Below, in pieces: positions 28,255-36,760 of a DNA stretch of 64,000 nt (positions are counted from its first letter, which is position 1; every line of letters starts with the position of its first letter). The stretch spans positions 806,001-870,000 of the forward strand of contig CANMFO010000002.1 in the NCBI GenBank assembly GCA_947497245.1, given 5' to 3'. The DNA is from an uncultured Flavobacteriaceae bacterium (GTDB taxonomy: Bacteria; Bacteroidota; Bacteroidia; Flavobacteriales; Flavobacteriaceae). The translations under genes were made by a program, and so were the position numbers. The notes under the pieces are model-generated. The model saw nothing but the letters and a program-made list of their open reading frames with translations, did no database searches and was not told the DNA's origin.

Positions 28255-30015
28255 ATGTACAAACACATTAAGATCAAGATTACCTTCCTTTTGTTATTGG
28301 GAACGATCCAATTGGCCGTGGCCCAGGACGAGAACGAAAGGGATTTGGGTACGGAGACCGTAACCGTCACAAAGGCCTATTCGCCAACCATTTCGGATGC
28401 CTTTAAGATCAAGTCGCTCCCAAACCTGAACGATTCCATCGCACTTCAGAAAAAGAAGATCGAATACAGTATTTTTTCAGTGCCTGTCGCGTCGACCTTT
28501 AGTCCCGCAAAGGGAAAGGCTTCGACCGTAAAAAAACTTCCACCTCCCGAGCTGTTCAACTCTTACGCCTCTGCCGGAGGGGGAAATCCGGCCAACCTCA
28601 TGGCCAAGTTCTACACCAGCGGAAAAATAGACCGGGAATCGGGTTATACCGTTGGGCTGGGGCACCATTCTTCCCGTGGCGACATTGCCGGAGTAGTGCT
28701 GGACAATATTTTTTCAAATACGGAATTGGATGCCACCTATATCAAAAGAGATCGGGATTTCGAATGGGGGGCCGATATTGGGGTACAACACCAGATGTAC
28801 AATTGGTACGGGCTTCCCAGCGGTGTGTTTGATGAGGCGACGGTGAATTCCATCGACGAACGGCAAAACTATTTCATGGGGGAAGCGGCGGCACATGTAA
28901 ATGTTGAGGACTCGTATTTTCAGGGCGCCGAACTGCAATATCGGAGATTTTGGGATGCGGTAAAATCGGGCGAGAACCGGGCTGTGTTCAAACCGGCTTT
29001 CGATTTTCCCGTTGGGGAGGAATCCTTTGGAATACAACTCAAGGTCGACTATGTGAACGGTACGTTCAAAAATGCCCCGGTCAACCTGCCCACCAACGAT
29101 AGCGATGTAGATTACAGCCACCTCCAAGTGGGCATCAATCCCAGTCTGACCATGCTTCGCGATGACCTTTCCCTGAACCTGGGGGTGAACCTGGTATACG
29201 GCTTGGATGGCGAACGGAGCGATAGCAATTTTTACATTTATCCGGCCGTGACCGCTTCGTATAGGCTGTTGGATGAATTTGCCATTGCCTATGCCGGAAT
29301 CGAGGGCGAATTGAAACAAAATTCCTATTATGACTATGTGGAGGACAATCCTTATGTGTCACCCACCTTGGAAATCCAACCTACCGACAGGCAGTATGAT
29401 GGCTATCTGGGATTGCGGGGACAGTTGTTGCCGAATTTGAGCTACAATATCAAGGGATCCTATACCGCTGAAAACAGAAGGCCCGTGTTCAAGTTGAACG
29501 CACAGAATGCGGCTAGAACGGATGAAAAGGGATACTTCTATGGAAATTCGTTCGAAGTTTTCTATGATGACATCCGGACGTTGGGGATTTTTGGCGAATT
29601 GAACGTGGACGTCAACCGGAACTTTACTTTGGGTGTCAATGCAGCATTCTACAGCTACGATACGGAGACCGGTAATCCGGCATGGAACCTACCGGATGTC
29701 ACCGGTTCTTTGTTTATGGACTACCAGATAGGGGAGAAGTGGTATATGGGCGCCAACCTGTTCTATGTCGGGGAACGCCAGGATGTGTCCACCGTCGCCA
29801 CGGCAAGTGGGATTCCCTCCGAATTTCCGGCGACCTTTTTGACCCTTGATAGCTTTTTCGACGCCAACGCCCACGTGGGGCACCGATTGAGCAATCGGCT
29901 TTCAATCTTTGCCAAGGCGGCGAACATCGCGAATACCAACTATCAGCGTTGGGCCAACTATCCCGTACAGGGACTTCAGATTTTGGGCGGAGCGACATAT
30001 AAGTTTGATCTCTAG
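28255..30015 (+). CDS. Outer-membrane beta-barrel protein, TonB-receptor-like but without a plug
   Basis: This is a 586-aa protein with a signal peptide (about 1-23, LLLLGTIQLAVAQ). A short region ETVTVTKAYSPTISDAFKIK follows, and then alternating amphipathic beta strands to the C-terminus, which ends GGATYKFDL with a terminal hydrophobic residue as in outer-membrane barrels. TonB-dependent receptors normally carry a plug domain of about 120-150 aa before the barrel. No such length or plug motif is present here, so active TonB-coupled import is doubtful. It follows the TPR gene by 34 bp and probably works with it. Automatic annotation would likely call it a TonB-dependent receptor. Confidence 0.8.
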   Translation: MYKHIKIKITFLLLLGTIQLAVAQDENERDLGTETVTVTKAYSPTISDAFKIKSLPNLNDSIALQKKKIEYSIFSVPVASTFSPAKGKASTVKKLPPPELFNSYASAGGGNPANLMAKFYTSGKIDRESGYTVGLGHHSSRGDIAGVVLDNIFSNTELDATYIKRDRDFEWGADIGVQHQMYNWYGLPSGVFDEATVNSIDERQNYFMGEAAAHVNVEDSYFQGAELQYRRFWDAVKSGENRAVFKPAFDFPVGEESFGIQLKVDYVNGTFKNAPVNLPTNDSDVDYSHLQVGINPSLTMLRDDLSLNLGVNLVYGLDGERSDSNFYIYPAVTASYRLLDEFAIAYAGIEGELKQNSYYDYVEDNPYVSPTLEIQPTDRQYDGYLGLRGQLLPNLSYNIKGSYTAENRRPVFKLNAQNAARTDEKGYFYGNSFEVFYDDIRTLGIFGELNVDVNRNFTLGVNAAFYSYDTETGNPAWNLPDVTGSLFMDYQIGEKWYMGANLFYVGERQDVSTVATASGIPSEFPATFLTLDSFFDANAHVGHRLSNRLSIFAKAANIANTNYQRWANYPVQGLQILGGATYKFDL

Positions 30016-30247
30016 GCCAAATTCGGCCCTTGGAAGGGACAGGCAACCAATATCCATTGGACCGGCAAAGACCATAATGAAGGAACATTGCCCCGTTGGA
30101 TCGCCGTTCGGAACGGAATGGTTCGGGCGAGACCATTACAGCAGAGGATGGTCCCTATTGGTAAAATAGTGGGAATTGCCCATACTAAAACGCTGATTAA
30201 AACGTTGCATATTAACATTATATAGGAAAAAACATATAGAGGATTGT

Positions 30248-31372
30248 ATGATAGCTAAATGGATCGTAAGATTTTTTGTCTTTTGTTTGTTTTGTCAAGT
30301 ATCCGTACGTGCCCAAAACCTGGTCAAAAACCCCAACTTTGAACCTTCAAAGCTGAGGATTTCGGTATCGGACCGACAGACCCAGTCCCTTCCCAATTGG
30401 TCCAAATCGGCAAATGCTTCCAAAAAAACCGGGGGTTCCGGCAATATGTTGCTGGGAAGACCCGATGACTTTAAGCGTTTTACCGGGAACGGCAAGCATA
30501 CCCATCATCCGGGCCTTAATCTCAGCGGCCCCGATAACTACAGGGAGTACCTGCATGGTGAGCTCACCCGACCCCTTGAAATGGGAAAGCAGTATAAAAT
30601 AAGTTTTTACCTCCGTTTGCACGAACGATCGAATAGGGCATTGCGCGATATCGGAATACTTTTTTCCAATGGAAACCAGGGGGGGACGCCCACAACCTGG
30701 CTCAAGAACTTCAGCGATCTAAAATATGGGAATACCCACAATTTTGCCGAGGTACGCCATTGGCGCTATTATAAAAATAAGTCGGGCTGGACGCAGGTAT
30801 CCACTACCATTACGGCCAAGGGGAACGAAAGGTATTTCACCTTGGGTAATTTTAGGGATGACCGACGGTCGGAACCGCTTCCTGTTCCCGGAGACTTGGA
30901 AGGCGCCTTTTATTATGTTGACAAGATGGCCGTAACGGCCTTGCGCACCGATTATGCCTACCACGGTCCCCGGCCCAGAAATAGCTATCCCCTCGAGGAT
31001 GTCATTTTTGAAGATGGCTCCTATGTTTTGGACGAGGCGGCCAAATCCGAACTTGACTTGTGGTACAATGAATTGAAAAAGGACCCCTCCATCTTCTTAT
31101 CCGTCCATGCCTACGCGGATGCCAAGGGCTCAGGGAGAAAAAGGGAAAAATTGTCCTCAAAGAGGGCGCGATCGGTGGCCCGATATTTGGTAACCCAGGG
31201 CCTTCCAATAGATCGGATACGGTGGTTGGGCGACGAAATGGAGGCCGGCTTCGCGGGTTATGTGGTCCAGGAAACAGAGGAAAAAAAGCACCGGGCGGAG
31301 TTCACGATCTCCAACAAGGCATTTAAAGCAAGATCCTCCATGGCAGAAACGTTGTTCGAGGATGACCATTGA
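30248..31372 (+). CDS. Exported protein with jelly-roll-like N-terminal domain and OmpA-like C-terminal domain
   Basis: This is a 374-aa protein with a signal peptide (about 1-24, FFVFCLFCQVSVRAQ). Residues about 25-235 begin NLVKNPNFE and contain YREYLHGELTRPLEMGKQYK, a pattern of galactose-binding-like/CBM4_9 beta sandwiches. Residues about 250-365 are OmpA-like but relaxed: ADAKGSGRKREKLSSKRARS keeps the Asp used to bind diaminopimelate, and the usual NRRVEF reads KHRAEF. OmpA domains tether proteins to peptidoglycan. It is a paralog of the next gene and may bind sugars or cell-surface glycans; that part is inference. Confidence 0.85.
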   Translation: MIAKWIVRFFVFCLFCQVSVRAQNLVKNPNFEPSKLRISVSDRQTQSLPNWSKSANASKKTGGSGNMLLGRPDDFKRFTGNGKHTHHPGLNLSGPDNYREYLHGELTRPLEMGKQYKISFYLRLHERSNRALRDIGILFSNGNQGGTPTTWLKNFSDLKYGNTHNFAEVRHWRYYKNKSGWTQVSTTITAKGNERYFTLGNFRDDRRSEPLPVPGDLEGAFYYVDKMAVTALRTDYAYHGPRPRNSYPLEDVIFEDGSYVLDEAAKSELDLWYNELKKDPSIFLSVHAYADAKGSGRKREKLSSKRARSVARYLVTQGLPIDRIRWLGDEMEAGFAGYVVQETEEKKHRAEFTISNKAFKARSSMAETLFEDDH

Positions 31373-31438
31373 ACCTTTCCCCACAACCAAGATTTAAGCT
31401 GTTAATCGGGCAAGGGGGAGGTAGTCTTCATAATTCCC

Positions 31439-31446
31439 TAATTTTG
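31439..31446 (+). promoter_or_regulatory. -7 promoter box (TAATTTTG) of the second OmpA-type gene
   Basis: TAATTTTG fully matches TAnnTTTG and lies 21 bp before the ATG at 31468. It suggests that the second OmpA-type gene can be transcribed separately from its upstream paralog. No clear -33 element is seen. Confidence 0.45.
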
Positions 31447-31467
31447 AGCACATAATGGCCCTAAACG

Positions 31468-32610
31468 ATGAAGGGAAGCAACATCCGACATATTATCATT
31501 GCCCTGTTCATGGCTTCCATGGGCGGCCTCATGTCCCAGAACCTGGTCCAAAACCCTAGTTTTGAAGCGCACTCCAACTGCCCTCAACGTCTGGGGAACT
31601 TTCACAACAACGTAACCTCCTGGTCCTGTCCCACCTCTGGCACCACAGATTATTTTCATGCGTGCAGTGAGGTCATGGGGACTCCTGAGAATTTTAAGGG
31701 ACAGCAGCCTGCGGACTTTGGTGCGGGCTATGTCGGGCTCTATGTTTACGCGCCGGAGGACTACCGGGAATACTTGCAGGTAGAACTGGCCGAACCCTTG
31801 ATCAAGGGCATTCATTACCAGGTCTCGTTTTATGTGAGTTTGGCCGACCGTTCCGATGCCGCCATCAAGGAATTCGGGGTGCTGTTCTCGAGTCACGAAC
31901 TGGCCATCGATACACAAAAAAACCTCTCCAAGCGCTTGTGGTACCAACAAAAGGGCTACCGCTACAATTATATGGAAATTGGTTACACCAACTTCTATTC
32001 CGATACCCAGGATTGGATCCTGGTACATACACAGTTCGTGGCCAAGGGCAATGAACGCTTTATGATGCTGGGCAATTTCAAGCCCAATGCCCGCACCCGG
32101 ATGTTCAGGACGAAAAGGAATGCGAAACAGGGAGCCTATTACTATATTGACATGGTTTCGGTAATGATGGACGAACCTCCCAGCCAAAAAACCGAACTGG
32201 TCGCCATAGCCGATGGAAGGGAGACCAAGAACATTGAACTCGACAAGAGCTATATCTTTAAAAACCTGCTCTTCGAGTTCGATAAGTCCCTGCTGCTGGA
32301 CTCCTCCAAGAAAGAGCTTCAAAAAGTGTACGATCATTTGCGCTCCAATGCCAATCTGCGGATCGCCATCAATGGACATACCGACAATGTGGGAACCGAG
32401 CGGTACAACCAGGTGCTGTCCAAAAAAAGAGCCGAGGCCGTAGCAGATTTTCTGCAAAAATTGGGCATTCCCAAAGATCGTATCCGCTGGGAAGGCCATG
32501 GAGGCAGCCGTCCCATCACCGACAACAGCACGGAAGCGGGGCGTCAACTCAATCGAAGGGTGGAATTCGTTATCAGTAGGGCATTTCAAAAAAGCACTCC
32601 TTTAAAATAA
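31468..32610 (+). CDS. Exported protein with jelly-roll-like N-terminal domain and canonical OmpA-like C-terminal domain
   Basis: This is a 380-aa paralog of the preceding protein. The signal peptide is at about 1-24 (IIALFMASMGGLMSQ). The front domain (NLVQNPSFE, later YREYLQVELAEPLIKGIHY) matches the neighbour in the same positions but adds Cys residues (NCPQR, SWSCPTS, FHACSE). The OmpA domain (about 260-375) is textbook, with HTDNVGTERYNQVLSKKRAE carrying the peptidoglycan-contacting Asp and then RQLNRRVEFVI with the conserved Arg. It is expected to be an outer-membrane-associated or periplasmic wall anchor displaying a binding domain. A long open frame on the opposite strand is a shadow. 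Confidence 0.88.
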   Translation: MKGSNIRHIIIALFMASMGGLMSQNLVQNPSFEAHSNCPQRLGNFHNNVTSWSCPTSGTTDYFHACSEVMGTPENFKGQQPADFGAGYVGLYVYAPEDYREYLQVELAEPLIKGIHYQVSFYVSLADRSDAAIKEFGVLFSSHELAIDTQKNLSKRLWYQQKGYRYNYMEIGYTNFYSDTQDWILVHTQFVAKGNERFMMLGNFKPNARTRMFRTKRNAKQGAYYYIDMVSVMMDEPPSQKTELVAIADGRETKNIELDKSYIFKNLLFEFDKSLLLDSSKKELQKVYDHLRSNANLRIAINGHTDNVGTERYNQVLSKKRAEAVADFLQKLGIPKDRIRWEGHGGSRPITDNSTEAGRQLNRRVEFVISRAFQKSTPLK

Positions 32611-32769
32611 GTGCGGTCGGGCGGCCTGGCATGAGCCCGGCCAAAACCTTTTGAAATCCCATGGCAAAAAGCAATAACTTCCCGCTCAAACAACCAAAAT
32701 CTCCCTTATCTTTATTCGGTGTTGGGCCCGTGGTCCAGAATAACTGAAGCCAACCCTTTTACATAAAAG

Positions 32770-33567
32770 ATGGACAAACAAAAATTGGCAGCGGAATTTG
32801 AAGCTTGCAGGGGACCCCTGAAGTCCTATATATTGCGAATGACCACGAGTTCCCAAGATACCGAGGACATTGTACAGGACACCTATCTCAGGGCCCACGC
32901 CAAGCTGGAAAGTTTTAAGGGCGACTCTTCCCTGAAGACCTGGATTTTTGCCATCGCCTCGAACCTGGCCAAAGATCATTTGCGAGCTCAGAAAAGATGG
33001 CCCGAAAACGTTACCGATATCTGCAGGGAAAAGGCGATGGCCAACCAGCCATTTTTTCAGGAGGCGATGCAGATCCGCCAGACCTCCCCGCAGGGTAAGT
33101 TCGAAATTGCCGAACACATAGCCTTCTGTTTTACCTGCGTTTCCAAATCACTTCCCTTGGAACAGCACCTGGTCCTATTGTTAAAAGAGGTGTACGATTT
33201 TAAAATCAAGGAAATTGCCCAAATCATCGATCAGACCGAGGCCATGGTCAAATACTACCTGCATACCGGAAGGAGCACAATGCTAAGGGTATTTGATAAA
33301 CGGTGTTCCCTGATCAATAAGAAAGGGGTATGCCACCAATGTACCGAATTGAACGGCATCTTCAATCCGGACCAAAATGCCCAAGAGGCGGTGGTACGGA
33401 TCAAAATGGCGCGGGAGGCCCACAAAGCGGACAAACAACATTTGTTCGATTTGCGGATGGAGGTGGTCAGGGGAATCGACCCTTTTGAATCGGATGCTTC
33501 GGATCTGCAATTACATCATTTGGAGCACAATAGACAGGTAATGGAGAACTATTTAAAAAATAAGTGA
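32770..33567 (+). CDS. ECF-type RNA polymerase sigma factor with Cys-containing C-terminal extension
   Basis: This is a 265-aa protein. Region sigma-2 spans about 10-75 (DTEDIVQDTYLRAHAKLESF then SLKTWIFAIASNLAKDHLR) and sigma-4 about 125-175 (KIKEIAQIIDQTEAMVKYYL). Typical ECF factors end there at 170-200 aa; this one adds about 85 residues. Two CxxC motifs stand out: Cys120-x2-Cys123 in the linker and Cys188-x2-Cys191 (CHQC) in the extension, plus Cys179. They could bind zinc or act as a redox switch, replacing a separate anti-sigma factor, none of which is encoded next door. TATCTTTA at 32707-32714 is a 7-of-8 -7 box. Confidence 0.88.
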   Translation: MDKQKLAAEFEACRGPLKSYILRMTTSSQDTEDIVQDTYLRAHAKLESFKGDSSLKTWIFAIASNLAKDHLRAQKRWPENVTDICREKAMANQPFFQEAMQIRQTSPQGKFEIAEHIAFCFTCVSKSLPLEQHLVLLLKEVYDFKIKEIAQIIDQTEAMVKYYLHTGRSTMLRVFDKRCSLINKKGVCHQCTELNGIFNPDQNAQEAVVRIKMAREAHKADKQHLFDLRMEVVRGIDPFESDASDLQLHHLEHNRQVMENYLKNK

Positions 33568-33635
33568 CCCAAATCCTATCCTTTTTGACCGTAGGATCGT
33601 CAAAATTAGAAACGAAGACCGTAAAGGGCTTCCAC

Positions 33636-33643
33636 TAATTTTG
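33636..33643 (+). promoter_or_regulatory. -7 promoter box (TAATTTTG) directly ahead of the SRPBCC gene
   Basis: TAATTTTG is a full TAnnTTTG match ending 6 bp before the ATG at 33650. The start point would fall on or next to the start codon, giving a leaderless or nearly leaderless transcript. No -33 TTG is visible at the usual spacing, so the call is tentative. Confidence 0.35.
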
Positions 33644-33649
33644 AAAACT

Positions 33650-34129
33650 ATGACCATACCTTCATTTTCGGCCCAAAACGGAAAGGCCAACACAGTTAAG
33701 AAAACGTTTAGCAGGCAGACTTCGATACGTATCGACATCAATTCCGACGCTTCGGTAATCTGGACTTTGCTCACGAACGCTTCGGATTATCCGCGATGGA
33801 ACTCCACCATCAATTCCCTGGAGGGAGAGATCAAAAAGGGAGAACAGATCAGGTTGAAGGTACACCTAGACCCCAAGCGCACCTTCAAAATAAAGGTAAG
33901 GGAGATGGAACCTGAAAAAAGGATGGTCTGGGGCGATGGACAGGGTACCCGGACCTTTACGCTCTCAAAGAACAAAGAAGGTGTTTGGAACTTTGCAATG
34001 ACGGAAAAAATAGGAGGGTTGTTGTACCCCCTGTATGCCAGAATGATCCCATCCTTCGATGAGGCTTTTGAAGCCTTTGCATCCGACCTTAAAAAGGAAG
34101 CCGAACTTATTGTAAACACGAAAAACTGA
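33650..34129 (+). CDS. SRPBCC-family (START/polyketide cyclase-like) protein
   Basis: This is a 159-aa protein. The frame can be read from a TTG at 33641, but the ATG at 33650 (MTIPSFSAQN) is preferred. Residues about 22-150 form a helix-grip SRPBCC domain: SIRIDINSDASVIWTLLTNA, YPRWNSTINSLEG, an amphipathic strand series, then a long C-terminal helix (PSFDEAFEAFASDLKKEAEL). Members bind hydrophobic ligands or catalyse cyclase-type reactions; no specific substrate can be read. It is 83 bp after the ECF sigma factor and 4 bp before the next gene, so it is in operon with the latter. Confidence 0.82.
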   Translation: MTIPSFSAQNGKANTVKKTFSRQTSIRIDINSDASVIWTLLTNASDYPRWNSTINSLEGEIKKGEQIRLKVHLDPKRTFKIKVREMEPEKRMVWGDGQGTRTFTLSKNKEGVWNFAMTEKIGGLLYPLYARMIPSFDEAFEAFASDLKKEAELIVNTKN

Positions 34130-34133
34130 TACC

Positions 34134-34535
34134 ATGGAAAAGCGAACAAAAGACAGGCCCTGGAAATTGCAGACCCCACCCTTATCTTCGGAATACGAAA
34201 TGTATATCGATGAAAAGGATGGGAAGGAAATCATCGTATGTACCGTGGGAAAAACAATCCTGCACTACGATGCCCGGGTCATCACCGACCTGTACGAAAT
34301 GCTTAAAGCGCATGGCGATTGGATGCTCTTGGGCAGCAAGGACGAAAAAGTCGGGACCAAGGAAGGAACCGTAGAGCATTGGGGCCGTGCCGTGGACAAC
34401 CCGATCGGCGGGTGGTACGGGCTCAAAAAAGGCCTGCGTGGCCGAGTGGGCATGTATGTGCCTCCCCTGCTGGAGGCCCTTGGCCTGGCCGAAGTGGAGC
34501 ACAACAAACGAAACAACAGGATGCGGGCGTTGTAA
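34134..34535 (+). CDS. Conserved-looking protein of unknown function
   Basis: This is a 133-aa soluble protein that I do not recognise with certainty. It starts MEKRTKDRPWKLQTPPLSSE and has no signal peptide or membrane segment. It has a compact globular composition: SEYEMYIDEKDGKEIIVCTV looks like a beta hairpin, ARVITDLYEMLKAHGDWMLL like a helix, and a Gly-rich middle part reads NPIGGWYGLKKGLRGRVGMY. It starts 4 bp after the SRPBCC stop codon, which strongly suggests a shared operon and function. Its link to the ECF sigma factor upstream is positional only. Confidence 0.75.
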   Translation: MEKRTKDRPWKLQTPPLSSEYEMYIDEKDGKEIIVCTVGKTILHYDARVITDLYEMLKAHGDWMLLGSKDEKVGTKEGTVEHWGRAVDNPIGGWYGLKKGLRGRVGMYVPPLLEALGLAEVEHNKRNNRMRAL

Positions 34536-34663
34536 CCAAAAGGCAATCGTTTGGTTCGAGCGGTCGGTGTTAAAAATGGAGTGCGATTTCGGGGTTTCTG
34601 TTAAGAAACCGGTATCTCTGTATTTGGACGGGGTATAAGCGCAAATGCTTCCACCAAAACCCC

Positions 34664-34671
34664 TACTTTTG
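34664..34671 (+). promoter_or_regulatory. -7 promoter box (TACTTTTG) of the MFS gene
   Basis: TACTTTTG fully matches TAnnTTTG and lies 17 bp before the ATG at 34689. The implied 5-prime leader is about 10 nt. Confidence 0.45.
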
Positions 34672-34688
34672 CAGCTGCAGAAATATTC

Positions 34689-35993
34689 ATGGCCCATTCC
34701 AACCCGATTTCCCTTGTCAATCCAACTAAAAGTCCGATTTTTTACGGCTATGTGATCCTGTTGATCGGAACTATCGGGGTATATGCCAGCATACCGGGAC
34801 AGACGATCGGAGTCTCTGTTTTTACCGACCCGGTTAAGGATGCCCTTAAACTTTCCCGCAACCAATTCAGCAATGCCTATATGATCGGTACTATTGTCAG
34901 TGGGCTGGTCATTGGCAGGGCCGGGGTATGGTTCGATAAATATGGGGCCAGGACGGTCGCCTTTTTTGCTGCGCTGGTTTTGGCCCTCACGCTCTATTTA
35001 TGCTCCTGGAGTGTACATATGAGCGAGTTTGTAAAACAGCTCCTTGGCCAGGATACTTGGTTGGTGCCCTTTACGGTCATGACACTTTTGTTCTTTTTGC
35101 TGCGCTTTGCGGGGCAAGGTGTGTTGACAATGGCCTCCCGGAACGTGATCATGATCTGGTTCGATAAGAATAGGGGCAAGGTGAACGCTTTTAGTAGCGT
35201 AGCGCTCTCTTTTGGTTTTTCCTCCTCGCCTTTCTGGGTGAACGCATTGATCGAAAACAATGGCTGGCAGGGCGCCTGGCAGCTTATGGGCCTAGGTCTA
35301 TTGGGTGTTGGTATTGCTATTTTCCTGCTCTTTAGAAACAGTCCCGAAGCCCACGGGCTGCTACCCGATGGGGCCAAGGAAGTTACCGAAACCGAAGAAA
35401 GGACAGTACTTGCCCGAAGACAGTTTACCCCTTCGGAAGCAAAAAAGACCAGGGCATTTTGGATGTACGGCCTCATGTTGGCCTTTAACAGCTTTTTTAT
35501 CACAGGGCTCACCTTCCATATTGTCTCCATCTTTGCCAGCGAGGGTTTCCCAAAGGAAGACGCGATTTCCATTTTCCTCCCCACTTCCGTAGTGGCGGTA
35601 ACCATTTCAACCATTGGAAATGTAATGAGCGACTATCTGCAGTTGCGGCTCTACCTATTCCTGATGATTCTGGGCGGCATTTTGGCCTCCTTGGGCTTTT
35701 TGTTTTTGCCGACCCCTGCCAGTATTCCCCTATTGATCGTTGGTTTTGGCATGATGGCAGGCCTTTTTGCCGTGCTGAACGCCATTGTCTGGCCACGCTT
35801 TTATGGCCGTGCCCATTTGGGCGCCATAACGGGAAAGGTCATGTCTTTTTTGATTCTGGCAAGCGCCCTCGCCCCAAGTATTTTCAGCGTTTGTTTCACT
35901 ACCTTCGGTTCGTATCGGCTAATGGGCTGGTTGGGTCTTGCCTTCCTCTTGTTTTTGGCCATTGGATCTTTAAGGGCAGAAAATCCCCAATAA
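34689..35993 (+). CDS. MFS transporter
   Basis: This is a 434-aa inner-membrane transporter of the major facilitator superfamily, with about 12 membrane segments in two groups of six. A central cytoplasmic loop around residues 215-255 is rich in charge (EVTETEERTVLARRQFTPSE). The segment 2-3 loop carries GRAGVWFDKYGAR, the family's G-x3-D-R/K-x-G-x-R motif. The overall look is closest to oxalate/formate- or monocarboxylate-type MFS porters, but no substrate can be assigned. It stands alone, with its own promoter box. Confidence 0.85.
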   Translation: MAHSNPISLVNPTKSPIFYGYVILLIGTIGVYASIPGQTIGVSVFTDPVKDALKLSRNQFSNAYMIGTIVSGLVIGRAGVWFDKYGARTVAFFAALVLALTLYLCSWSVHMSEFVKQLLGQDTWLVPFTVMTLLFFLLRFAGQGVLTMASRNVIMIWFDKNRGKVNAFSSVALSFGFSSSPFWVNALIENNGWQGAWQLMGLGLLGVGIAIFLLFRNSPEAHGLLPDGAKEVTETEERTVLARRQFTPSEAKKTRAFWMYGLMLAFNSFFITGLTFHIVSIFASEGFPKEDAISIFLPTSVVAVTISTIGNVMSDYLQLRLYLFLMILGGILASLGFLFLPTPASIPLLIVGFGMMAGLFAVLNAIVWPRFYGRAHLGAITGKVMSFLILASALAPSIFSVCFTTFGSYRLMGWLGLAFLLFLAIGSLRAENPQ

Positions 35994-36146
35994 ATTCTTA
36001 TGGCTGCCAAAAGAAAGATACGGAAGCGTATCATGGCCATTTAATCGTAGTCCGGGTTTCCATCCCAACCAAAATCCGCTAACTTGCGAAGAATGTGGGC
36101 AAAACCCTGGTTTTGAACAGATCATTGCACCCAAAACACCACGCAG

Positions 36147-36572
36147 ATGAAAAAAATAGTCCTATGTCTCTTTTTTACAGTACTAATTACGACCTCGTGC
36201 CGTACCACTGGGGCACCTGGCAAAATTGAGGTGGTCAAATTGGTCGAAACCACCCAAAGTTGGGATGGGACCCCATTGCCGGATTATCTTCAAGGGAATC
36301 CAAAAATTACGGTATTGAGAATCACCATTCCGCCCCAATCGAAATTGGAGACCCACAAACACCTGGAGATCAACGCTGGGGTACTGCTCCGAGGAGCCTT
36401 GACGGTAATCAGCCAAAACCAGGATACGCTCTATCTCAAGGCAGGTGACCCCATTGTGGAACTGGTCGACACCTGGCACTATGGGGAAAACGAGGGCAAT
36501 GAGCCCGCCGAGATCATCGTTTTCTACGCTGGGGTCGAGGGTGTACCGATTACCGTATTAAAAGAGGACTAG
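36147..36572 (+). CDS. Cupin-domain lipoprotein
   Basis: This is a 141-aa protein. The signal MKKIVLCLFFTVLITTSCRT ends in a lipobox with Cys18, so a lipid-anchored periplasmic or outer-membrane protein is expected. The cupin barrel (about 55-135) has the first metal motif in HKHLEINAGVLLRGALTVIS and the second in PIVELVDTWHYGENEGNEPA. Small cupins may be enzymes or ligand binders; nothing here fixes the activity. It has no obvious operon partner. Confidence 0.82.
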   Translation: MKKIVLCLFFTVLITTSCRTTGAPGKIEVVKLVETTQSWDGTPLPDYLQGNPKITVLRITIPPQSKLETHKHLEINAGVLLRGALTVISQNQDTLYLKAGDPIVELVDTWHYGENEGNEPAEIIVFYAGVEGVPITVLKED

Positions 36573-36760
36573 GCAGGAAACGGAACGTGCGGATCAATTT
36601 ACTTCCATCTCAACTAAAATCTCTGTAACTTGCCAAAAAATCAGCGAGCGGTGAACGGTCCACTTTGTCGCGACCAGAGGTCGAATTAAGAAGTCAACAA
36701 TCAAAATCGGTATCTTCCTGGCATTTGACGTTCATCATTTAACTCCCAATACCACAAACA

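Noticed and set aside
31438-32589. A 383-codon open frame on the minus strand
   Set aside because: It is antisense to the jelly-roll/OmpA gene, whose plus frame has a signal peptide and a canonical OmpA domain; the minus frame has no recognisable motif.
34182-34865. A 227-codon minus-strand frame
   Set aside because: It runs across the unknown 133-aa gene and the start of the MFS gene on the other strand and shows no protein-like features.
36017-36032. Hairpin GATACG-GAAG-CGTATC after the MFS gene
   Set aside because: It has a short stem and no T-run; not enough for a terminator call.
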